From Oscheius dolichura (taxonomy: Eukaryota > Nematoda > Chromadorea > Rhabditida > Rhabditidae): a stretch of DNA of 64,000 nt. The translations under genes were made by a program, and so were the position numbers. The stretch is from positions 1,984,001 through 2,048,000 of the forward strand of contig OW051497.1 in the NCBI GenBank assembly GCA_932521035.1, read 5' to 3'. How positions within the stretch are numbered: the first letter of the stretch is position 1; each line of letters begins with the position of its first letter. The notes beneath the pieces were generated by a model. That model was given only the letters and a program-made list of their open reading frames with translations, did no database searches and had not been told where the DNA came from. This document shows, in pieces, positions 55,698-64,000 of the stretch.

Positions 55698-56885
55698 ACG
55701 GAATAAAAACTTCTATTCCAATCTTCTTTCGCGAACTCTTTCCGTACAAAGTCAACTCGATTGCGTTTTGATTACTGCTCGACTGAATTGCCTGATTCAT
55801 AATTAAGCTTTGCCCATATGTAACAAATTAGTAACAGCAATTAAACTTTCGAATTTTGAATACGGTAGCCGAGGCAGAAGTGTCGCTTTGCAGCTCACGT
55901 GCGCTGGGTATACGAAAATACATGTATTTCAATATGAAATTAGACAGATCTTGTCAAAAATAAAACAAAACAAGCAAAAAGGGGAAGCACTTCGTAAGTG
56001 ATAGCAGCTTGAAATTCTCATTGAGGTGAGAAATTTAGGTGCCCTTCTGCATTATACAAGCGAAGATGGACACACGAAGGAATGCATGTAGACGTCGCGG
56101 GCCTTGTCTTCTTCTGGAGAAAAAACTGTTTCTAACCTGCCTTTGTTGACGAGAATACCTTCTTACACCAAGAAAAGGGTGAATCCGCCGCTCTCTATTA
56201 GAGTGGTGTCTATTACCTGTCGCCGATACCTTTATTTTTTGGCAGAGACGGTTTTACGTAGCATATGAACACATTCTGAGTAGCCCGTGGAGTGGCCGAT
56301 CTAACAAACTAAAACAGAAAAAAATTCCATGTGATTTCGAAATTTGCCCGGAGTTTCAAAAAAAGTGCACTTTTCCACTGTTGCCGGTTCGCGATGTTCC
56401 CGACCACTTCCCCAAAACTAATAACGTCGTTAGATAGAGCTCGAGGAGCTGATCTAAATGATATGCTCAATTATTTCTGCTTTTTATATAGACCCCATAC
56501 GCTGTGTAGAGTTAAGCTGAGGGAGTAACTGTGTTAAAAGTCTTCTTGTTTCCCTCTGTATTATTTTCGTGCTCAATATCTCCGCCAACTGGTCTGCAAC
56601 CTCTGACTATAGTCTATTTCCCCGTGCACTTGCAGTTTTCGTGATCGCGTCCCCGTCTCGTCCATCTGTCACCACCTGCACTTGTTCCTCAATGTAATAA
56701 GTTGTAAAACAAGACGAGTAGGAAATGCCCTTTTTGCTCGAAAAGCCACGGAGGCCAACCCGCTCTTGTATGCCATCGGGAGTGAAACTAGCCAGTCACA
56801 GCTGTTTGTACGAGTGGTCAAGGCCTCATGGACAGTCCAGAAACAGAGCACCAGGAATACACTAAAAATACAATAACCTTTTCAG
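55698..56885. other. Intergenic, contains an 85-bp dispersed repeat
   Basis: Bases 56003-56090 are nearly identical to 59631-59720 (GATAGCAGCTTGAA.TTCTC then ATTATACAAGCGAAGATGG). A frame at 56640-56873 (FARKATEANPLLYAIGSETS) lies just before the DIP2-like fragment but does not match DIP2. It is left unassigned. Confidence 0.5.
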
Positions 56886-57757
56886 TGCCCTGCTCCGCCG
56901 AAAACGCCGAAAAATGTGGTGGGAATGGTCCTGGATCAAAGTGGAAAGCCGGCCGAACAATTGACATATGGTGAGTTCCGGGCGAATTCCCAGGAAAAAC
57001 GGCTGCCATTCCAACGGGTCCATCTTCAATTCCATCGGGTTCCAACAGTCTCACGGGTCAGGCTACGGAAATTGTTGATTTTAAAGCCATGGAATATCAA
57101 GAAAGTTAGTCATTTCTCGAACGTTTCATTATTTCTTCCCCTTTCCAGGAGACACAATGATGTGTGTTGTTGACTTCAAGCGAGAAGTCGGCTTGTGGCA
57201 CGGCATCCTGGCCAGTGTCTTCAACGGAATGAGGGTAGTCTTTGTCCCCTATTCTCTGATGAAGATCAACCCGGCCGTTTGGATGCTGGTAGGGACAAAA
57301 CTCCAAGCCACTGTGGGTCTTGTCAAGTCCCGGGATCTGCATTGGGGTCTCCTGGCTACCCGAGATCACAAAGACGTCAATCTCTCGGCATTGAAGTCGC
57401 CGATGGTGGGTCCCAGCCTCAATCCATTTTAATGTGTCCCCTTTAGGAGCAAATCCTTGGTCTCTGTCATCCTGCGACCAGTTTACGGAACGTTTTGCCG
57501 AGTTTGGTCTCCGACCGGAGGCAATGTGTCCCTGCGCGGGTAGCTCAGAAACGGGAACCATCTCCTTGAGGAGGAGGACAGCCGTCGCGTTGAGCAGTTG
57601 CGGTCGAGGAGTTCTGTCCATGCCGGCGTTGACTCATTCCGTCGTCCGGGTCGACAGTGAAACCTCACTGACTAGTCTTTCCGTAAAAAAATACCATTTT
57701 TCAAAAAGTGGCCAAATGAGTATTGAAATTACGGATGGGTTCGGATACAGCCGGTGA
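56886..57757 (+). pseudogene. dip-2-like: Truncated, frameshifted DIP2 fragment
   Basis: Exon-like blocks 56886-56970, 56994-57104, 57149-57405 and 57447-57757 carry pieces of a disco-interacting protein 2 adenylate-forming (AMP-binding-like) domain: VLDQSGKPAEQLTYG, FKREVGLWHGILASVFNGM, VKSRDLHWGLLATRDHKD, ANPWSLSSCDQF, CPCAGSSETGTISLRR and GRGVLSMPALTHSVVRVDSE. Full DIP2 is over 1,500 residues; here the long segment between LTYG and the FKREVGLWHG block is missing, and the upstream and downstream domains are absent. At about 57,396 around ten bases are lost compared with the expected LLVADGANPW, so block 3 ends in phase 0 while block 4 needs phase 1. It ends at TGA 57755, soon after SLTSLSVK. 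An inactive partial duplicate is most likely. Confidence 0.75.
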
Positions 57758-58040
57758 AACTTTCTTTTGCGTCTCTTTTGCCTCAATTACACACAATTGA
57801 ACATGGTGTACTTGTTAAACATCAGATAACTGAAGAGTATTTATTACACTGCCAATGTGGCAGCTTAGTACCGATGTATTTCAATGTGAAATAAGACAGT
57901 TCTTGCCAAAATAAGTGAAAATAACATGATATTGCACAAAAGAGAGATGTGATTCACAAACAGAAGTAAATGAAATTGAAAATGCTAGATATCATTTTCG
58001 AAATAACACTGAAATTCTGAAAACGAACGTGAAGTCTCGC
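57758..58040. other. Intergenic spacer
   Basis: AT-rich. Nothing recognised. Confidence 0.5.
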
Positions 58041-59506
58041 TCAAATCTCCTCTGCGAAATGCTGACGACGAATCTCAAGCAGCTTTTCATCGGTTTCCAA
58101 AGCCACGATGTCGGTTTCGAACGTAGTCTTCAACAGGGAATGGAGCTGAGCCCAGCTAGAAACCATCTTCATCACCGTTTTGATGAACCATGCTAAATAA
58201 TTTCCTGTTCTTGTGGGTTGAAGAGAACGGCTACCTTCCCTGTAGAAGAGAAGAACCATTTTCTTCTGGGGATCGGGAGTTGAAACCATAAAAATGGTTG
58301 GCTTCACCTCACAACGATGGCCTCGATACCAGACAGCCTGAATAGAAGGAAATCCTCGATATCCGCCAATTCCACGCAGAAACTTGAAGACAGCTTCAGG
58401 TTTGAGATCGTTTTGAGTCAAGTACTCGATAACGGCAGATTGTAGAGGAATCCTCCCACGGCTTGCTTCCTACAAGGGAGTCATTTCCTAATTTTTAAAG
58501 ACTCACAGCAAGGCAGCGGCCAACGTCAACAAGCCTTTCAATGGGGACGCGGGTGAAGTTCTTCAAGTAAACGTCTGTCCCATGGTTCAGGAGATAATCG
58601 ACCTTCTCACTATTTCGTTCTAGACGAATTTTGACTTTCTTCTCCTGAAAAGATAATTTATGAAAATGGAGATGCGAAACATATTTTGAAAGCCCTCTTT
58701 TTGAAGACAGCTACGACAGGTAAACTCACGATCAGCTGACCAACGAACACGCTTTGAATGCCCTGATCACTCCATGATTCGTCAATAGTCCAGCTGTTCG
58801 CACGAAGAGTCAAAACAGCCTGTCCACTCCACTGGCAAATCGGGAGAACCACCTTCTCTGCCGTAATGCCTGCTTTTCCCAGAGCTTCAATCAGCAGAAA
58901 AAATGTCTTCTGCTCCTAAAAACGCTGCGGATGAGAGAAAGAACATAAAAAGAAACTCACATAATCATCTTCCTGGGACAGGATGACAATCTTAGGCCAC
59001 CGAAAGAAGGAGTACTGCTCTACGATCCCGGCTTGAAAAGAAGCGGTAGAGTATTTCTTAGAGCGAACTTGTACGGCCGTATTAGGATGTTTGATTGCAA
59101 CCGGTGGAATCACTTTCGAAAGTGTATGCTCAAATCCCATAAAATAACAAAGGGCGACCTGGATGTTGTTCGTCTCGAACTCGAATTCCTGGAAATATCT
59201 AATCTTTTTAAGCAAAACATATGATCTCACCTCCTTGAGGCCAGGACACACGACATCGATGAGGAGATGATGTTTTGTCGCGCAGTTTTGATCGAGATGA
59301 ATAGATAACTTATTTTTTCCTTCCTTGGCCAACTGATAAACAGTCTTATTGATTCTGATAAACCGAGTGAATTCCTTTGCTTTCATCTGAAAAGAAATGT
59401 TTATTGTAGGAAAAACTAATAGAAAGTATACCTTGCCCATTGTTTTAAGCTGGATGTTGCGTGGAATCAGTCCAAATAGGAGAGGCTCTTTTCTTTGCTG
59501 ATCCAT
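58041..59506 (-). CDS. Unrecognised 403-residue protein
   Basis: Six exons join in phase 0 throughout: 59506-59432, 59386-59231, 59188-58961, 58915-58730, 58644-58507 and 58469-58041. The ATG sits one base after a TTTTCAG acceptor. No signal peptide or clear membrane segment is present, so it is likely intracellular. Visible blocks: HLDQNCATKHHLLIDVVCPG, FQAGIVEQYSFFRWPKIVIL, LTLRANSWTIDESWSDQG, KNFTRVPIERLVDVGRC and WAQLHSLLKTTFETDIVALE. The protein is mixed alpha/beta with no glycine-rich or metal-binding motif. I considered an F-box/FTH protein and a PAZ-like domain and could not support either. All phases are 0 and there are no broken exons, so it should be a real gene. Confidence 0.65.
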
Positions 59507-59630
59507 TCTGAAAAGAACACACATCAAGGGAAAACGAAATATCAATAATATAAAGAGATGAACAAGGTTAGCGGGCGATTTTATAGCATACTGATTGTAG
59601 AAATAACAGGGTAAATTGCGCAATTTAACT

Positions 59631-60480
59631 GATAGCAGCTTGAAGTTCTCATTGAGGTGAGAAATTTAGGAGCCCTTCTGCATTATACAAGCGAAGATGG
59701 GCACACGGAGGATAAATTGCGCAATTTTCGGTCGGGGAAAAGAGGCGCCAAAAAGATACAGCTCCAGAATCAACAAAACTACATACTATATCGGACGTTT
59801 TACATGCAGGCAAAAAATAAAAGTTTTCTACAAATTCCATAGCGCAGCAGGTAGGTGGCGCCGCATAGACAGAGAGGTCGGGGGTTCGGATCTTCGGATA
59901 AAATTCAGGGGTACGGCTTCGGAGGCCAAAAGTCTAATTTACCTGATGAATTTCAACGTAGAATTTTAGTACCAAAAGAACGGACGCTGACGATTCGTTT
60001 TAAACTGCAAAAATCCAAGTTGAATGGCCAAGAAGGGGTAAATTGTTAGATAAAACTGATTTGCCTTCATTTGAGACGGGAAATCTAGTTTTTCGCCTGC
60101 TCAAAGGTGTTTAATGTGTATATTCGACATAGCTGATACTAATAAAGCAAAAATAAAAAAAGTAAAAGAGAATATCGCGGAGCGGATCCGAACCCCCGGC
60201 CTCTCTATCAATGCGGCGCCACCTACTTGCTACGCTATGGAATTTGTAGAAAACGGCTGTGTCGAAACTTCCGCCGGCGAAATCTGTCACGGCCGATTTT
60301 ACTTCTTCGGATTTGTCTTTGTCGATTCTTGTTGTTGCGAATATTCCCGTGACGGATATTACCAAGACGAATGCTGTCATGGGTAAAACGGAAAGATTTA
60401 AACTGGATTATTGCGTAAAGAAGTACAGTTCGGCTTTTACCTTTGTTGATTCTGGGGCTGTATCACCAAAAATTCAGCGA
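59631..60480. mobile_element. Inverted pair of tRNA-like elements
   Basis: A tRNA-like core, CATAGCGCAGCAGGTAGG then GGTCGGGGGTTCGGATC, at 59840-59900 is repeated in opposite orientation at 60180-60243 (GATCCGAACCCCCGGCC, CTACGCTATGG). Flanks also match in inverted order, for example GATACAGCTCCAGAATC at 59756 against its complement near 60,445. The whole is a ~790-bp inverted repeat with a ~280-bp centre. The first 85 bp are the repeat shared with 56003-56090. Confidence 0.65.
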
Positions 60481-61510
60481 ACGGCGAAATGCATAAGCCA
60501 TCTGCTGGCAAAACCAAATACCTTCACCATTCAATTAATCTATTATGCTTGAAATGATCTGAGAGAATGTGTGGTGTGGATTTTGAAACGGGTAAACAAA
60601 GGAAAAAAGCAGAAAATGCTTTATTCAACGAAAAATATGTATTTCAGATAAGCTAAACGCTGGTTGATAGCCTCAAAAGCTCAAAATGTTTGTCTTATTG
60701 AGATCACTTGATTATAGTAAAAATTGAAAAGATTGTATGTCAGAGTTTCAAAAAGAGATTTGCGAAGTTTTGAAATGCCGATAAAAGGGCCGTTGAATGT
60801 GCGTAAACAGCGGGCAACCGTTGATTCTATTATGGGGAACCTGACTGGGCAATCTTTAGCAAAACTACATATTTTTACATTTTTCTGCTTTGTGGAATCG
60901 ATAAGGTACATTGAAATCTAGGCGAATGAGTTTTTCCAGAAAAAATTGAACATTCAGTATTCAAGGTATGTGTTTTTTTCACTTTTTCTCAAAAGTTGAC
61001 CGAACAATGTTTGACTCCAAAACTCATTCGCGTAGATCTTGAAGTGCCTGATCGAATGCAAAAAACATAAAAATCTAAAAATGTGTAGTTTTGCTCAAGA
61101 TCATCAATCCAGGTTTTATTATAACTTTTGGCACAATGCCCAGAAATTTGAATTCTGACGAGCTGTGCCTTTGAAAAAGAACCCCCGGGAAAGAAAACAA
61201 AACTAAAGGGAGAATGAACGAGATTAGGGGTAGTAATGCCGCCCCCGGGATTGCCCCGTTAATTCGAAAATGTGTTTCGAAAAGATTGCGAAGCAACGTT
61301 GCCCCAGGGATAACCTGCCTTATTCCTTACTCTCAGTCACTGATAATCCTCATAAATATCTTGTCTGATTGAAATCCTCTTCTGCTGGCTACGCATTATG
61401 AATTCACAAAGTTACGAAGAAAACAAAATGCAAATGAGGTGGAAAGAGAGCTGTTGAATACTAATGAACGGGGGAATATAAAAAGGCCAAGTGCCTGATA
61501 CAAGGCACTC
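60481..61510. other. Intergenic, nothing recognised
   Basis: AT-rich, with an imperfect inverted pair around 60850 and 61090 (AAAACTACACATTTTTA-like). No gene is supported. Confidence 0.45.
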
Positions 61511-63016
61511 ATGATTTCCATCTCTTTTGTTCTCGCCGTCTTGCTCTGCAATATCCAGAGTCTGTTGGCCGAGGTTTGTTTCTCAGGGAAAAAAAAAGAA
61601 ATCGTAGCGGTGGGCAGACACGAGAGGGAGCGCTTTTAACCCATTGAAACCTCCGTCATACGTCTTTATTGCAGAAAAGCAATGCTACAAGTACTCTGAT
61701 GCACATACCTTTGCCGAAGAAACTCGAACAGGGAAGCATAATCCACATCAAAGGATTTACCCTGCAGTTTGTATCTAATCCCGCTCATATACAAGCTGTT
61801 TAGAAGCGCAAACTTCAAAATTGCCCTATCCAAAGGCCCTATCTCAAGCTGGATCCAGGATAAAGAGCCTACTTTCCTGTTTTTGGAGAATGCAAAAACT
61901 AATGAGGTATGCTGCTTCAAAGATCTGAAAGCGGCCCTAGTGAGTCGTTATTTTTTCTGAGTACGGCACACAATCTAGGAAGAAACACCCTGGGAAAAAC
62001 AGAATTCTACTAGAGAAGCTTATGGAGCCGACGTGGAAGTGGACATCATGATCCGGTAATGTTGGATTTGTACCTAGGGCCTGTCAAAGTATTCAAACCA
62101 AGCATAGCTCTCCATTACGTCCTAGTTGTTCATTTCAAAGTGAAATTCCAGATTCGGAAAGAACAGATTAACGGTCTTTTTTAACAACAAGGAACTGCTG
62201 TCTAATTGTGGCGCACCACCGGAAGAGTTGTGTGAAGCGACCCATTTGAACATCGAGGGAATTAATACACAGCAAATCAACACAAAGTGGATCTACTTCG
62301 CCGGAGAGTGAGAAACTACTTTTTTCAAGTAGTATTCTCTTTGCAGGAATTACCCTCCCAATAATACGTTTTATCTGGAAAAGGATTTATTCAAGCTAGG
62401 CGACAAACTGGAAGTTCTGGTCAATCTCCGCGACTCTCCTTGCAACCGAGCTTGGGCAATTCAGATCTTCGATATAGACAAGGATACTCCTCTTATGCTG
62501 CATTTCAAAGCAAATGGCGAGGTGTGTTCAAATTTGCAAGTTTACTCATTTCTAAAAGAAGGAGGAATAGCATTAGCACGCAATCTTGACGAGATCACGG
62601 CATTAGTTCCAATACTCTGTACCCTAAATTCAGATCAACATTATTCGTTACATCGCAAGCAGCAATACATGGGCTCAATTTGACACATTGAGCAATTATG
62701 TGCAAGATCGAGACCGATGTGGAATTGCTCAGCTGAGAATCCAATATCTGGAAGAACCTGCGTCCAGCAATACGAATAAGCCTCTGCGATATTTCAAGGT
62801 AAGCCATTTATTAGAGAACCTACACAGTTCTTGAATAATGTTAAAATTGTTCTGGTTTAGGTACGTGTATTCGGTGGTGAATACGAATTCCTTGTACCCG
62901 ATCAACGGAGCAACTACTCAGACATTGTTGGCGGCCAAATTCTGCAATTCGGAGAGCCGGACGACGTCGTTGAAATATTCGAAGTACAGTACCTGAAGGC
63001 AATCCAGATCGGCTAA
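61511..63016 (+). CDS. Secreted protein with two divergent galectin-like modules, 339 aa
   Basis: Eight exons join in phase: 61511-61573, 61675-61766, 61804-61939, 61979-62055, 62152-62307, 62347-62521, 62634-62798 and 62861-63016 (TAA). The signal peptide is MISISFVLAVLLCNIQSLLA. Module 1 (about 28-190) follows galectin strand order: LEQGSIIHIKGFT, ANFKIALSKG, DVEVDIMIRFGKNRLTVFFN, THLNIEGIN. Module 2 (about 190-339) has LFKLGDKLEVLVNLRD, then MLHFKANGE, then VRVFGGEYEFLVP and a closing strand. The key sugar-binding signature (H-NPR with WG-E-R) is not visible in either module, so carbohydrate binding may be lost or altered. A signal peptide is unusual, because most galectins leave cells without one. 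The donor at 61940 has an alternative at 61912. Confidence 0.6.
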
Positions 63017-63764
63017 AAATAAAGCATATTGGCTGTTTTAATTTTAAGTTACCAGGAAAAGGGAAAGTTCCTCTTCTCGATCTCCTTTATTTTTCAGGCT
63101 CAGGGTGGATTGCTTGCAACCCCTCCTTTTGTCTTCTTTATGTTTCAGGGAATATCTGGTAAACAAGATTTGATCTTTTGCCTCCTTTTTTGATAAACTA
63201 TAGAGGCTGGCACCGGTAGCTACAGACTGCCGTAAATATTCATGAGTCAGATATCCCACGCATACAGTCGCCCATCAAATGTCATCAGCAGAAGTTTCAT
63301 CGGCGATAACGTTCGGTTTCTGAGATTAGAGCAAGGTACTGTAAGAACAGAAACGAAGAAGGCGATAGTCTCCGGGAGAAGATAGCAACGCAATCCTTGG
63401 TTCCTTGGTATTCCTTGGTTAACCAGCTCCAACATTCCCTTTCTCGAGGACAGCTAGCCCACGATCCATGCCTGATTCCTCGTTTCACTGAAGATGACCC
63501 GTTGTCTCCCGAAAAGGCTAGCGCGATTTCAAAATAGTCTGCGCTGCCCCCGCGGCTGTCTGTACTCTCTCTTTGCTCTACAGTCTTCTATTTTTTTGGA
63601 TACTTGCCACTGCCCGCCCCAAAAAATCAACAGGTATATAAGCCAAAGTGCAGGGTCAATTGTCATCAAAACGTCTCTTTCCCGCTCTCGCTCTCTAAAC
63701 ATCTCTGCGTTGGCTCTGGACGACTTCTTCTTCCTCATCTCCTCTTCTGGGACTCTTGGCCTGA
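63017..63764. other. Intergenic
   Basis: No gene is recognised. Open frames here overlap on both strands without splice support. Confidence 0.5.
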
Positions 63765-64000
63765 ATGGATCTTCACAATTGGAGGAACAACAGGAGGAAT
63801 GACAACTTCAACTCTCTCTCTCTCTCTCTCTCTCTGGATGCCTCTCTTGCTGGACTTCCACTGGCTTCCTTAATTTCTCCGACTTCTCCACAACACTGGT
63901 TCTGGTTGCCGTCTGTCCGCCTGGATGGGAAGCTCAACCCTAGCCTATGGAAGGAAACTGAGGAGAGGAGTATCAGGCTGGTTGTTTGGGATCATGGGGA
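63765..64000 (+). CDS. Possible 5' end of a gene running off the window
   Basis: An open frame from ATG 63765 to the window end (78 codons, no stop) reads through a (CT)n tract as SLSLSLSL and then LASLISPTSPQHWFWLPSVR, LDGKLNPSLWKETEERSIRL and VVWDHG. The last part resembles a C2-domain strand pattern (LNPSLW-E---R-I-LVVWDH), as in synaptotagmin-like proteins, but this is weak. The start may lie elsewhere, as an upstream exon is possible. Confidence 0.35.
   Translation, partial: MDLHNWRNNRRNDNFNSLSLSLSLDASLAGLPLASLISPTSPQHWFWLPSVRLDGKLNPSLWKETEERSIRLVVWDHG
63805..63833 (+). repeat. (CT)n microsatellite
   Basis: An uninterrupted CT dinucleotide run within the open frame of the last partial gene, so length changes there would shift its frame. 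Confidence 0.95.

Noticed and set aside
56886-57757. A short functional DIP2 isoform
   Set aside because: The phase break near 57,400 and the loss of the segment between LTYG and FKREVGLWHG make an active enzyme unlikely.
58041-59506. A second Argonaute or PAZ protein
   Set aside because: I considered this because of scattered hydrophobic patterns, but no PAZ or PIWI signature or catalytic residue is present.
1-64000. CRISPR array, bacterial operon or viral genome
   Set aside because: No spaced identical repeats of CRISPR type. Introns and nematode families are found throughout. No viral gene was recognised.

Overview
The window reads as nuclear DNA from a rhabditid-type nematode. Genes are split by many short introns (about 30-60 bp) ending in TTTCAG-like acceptors. 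The families present are typical of nematodes: an astacin protease, paired Cys-loop channels, a tandem pair of serpentine chemoreceptors, an F-box protein and an Argonaute. At least four genes have a strong acceptor a few bases before the start codon, as expected for spliced-leader trans-splicing. The species cannot be named from sequence alone.

Layout. 0-7 kb: a TTAA-flanked MITE, a 107-residue membrane protein (+), a long inverted-repeat element and a complete astacin protease (-). 8-16.5 kb: a complete chromodomain gene (+) that also carries RNA polymerase II CTD-like heptads and a C-terminal zinc ribbon, then a small two-helix membrane protein (-), a small membrane-anchored or secreted protein (-), and decayed partial copies of both the chromodomain gene and the small protein. 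16.9-20.3 kb: two tandem intact ligand-gated ion channel genes (-). 21-24 kb: a tandem or dispersed repeat array. 26-28.9 kb: two tandem serpentine receptors (+). 30.2-34.3 kb: a complete Argonaute with Asp-Asp-His catalytic residues (-). 34.7-39.5 kb: repeats, including a foldback element and tRNA-like SINEs. 39.7-41 kb: an F-box gene (-). 42-46 kb: GC-rich repeats, a large palindrome, and the start of a codon-biased calponin-homology gene (+) that runs to 47.2 kb. 49.3-50 kb: an astacin pseudogene (-). 50.7-52.4 kb: a paralogue of the 13-kb small protein, with its second exon split by a 617-bp insertion flanked by an 18-bp direct repeat. 52.9-55.7 kb: three small multi-pass membrane genes, two of them tandem duplicates. 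56.9-57.8 kb: a broken DIP2-derived fragment. 58-59.5 kb: an unrecognised 403-residue gene (-). 61.5-63 kb: a secreted protein with two divergent galectin-like modules. The window ends inside a possible further gene.

The genes do not form a pathway. The region looks like a nematode chromosome arm: fast-turnover receptor and secreted families, tandem duplication, pseudogenes and many short inverted-repeat elements. All exon models were joined by hand and checked for reading-frame phase. Functional names rest on motif recognition only; no database search was possible.
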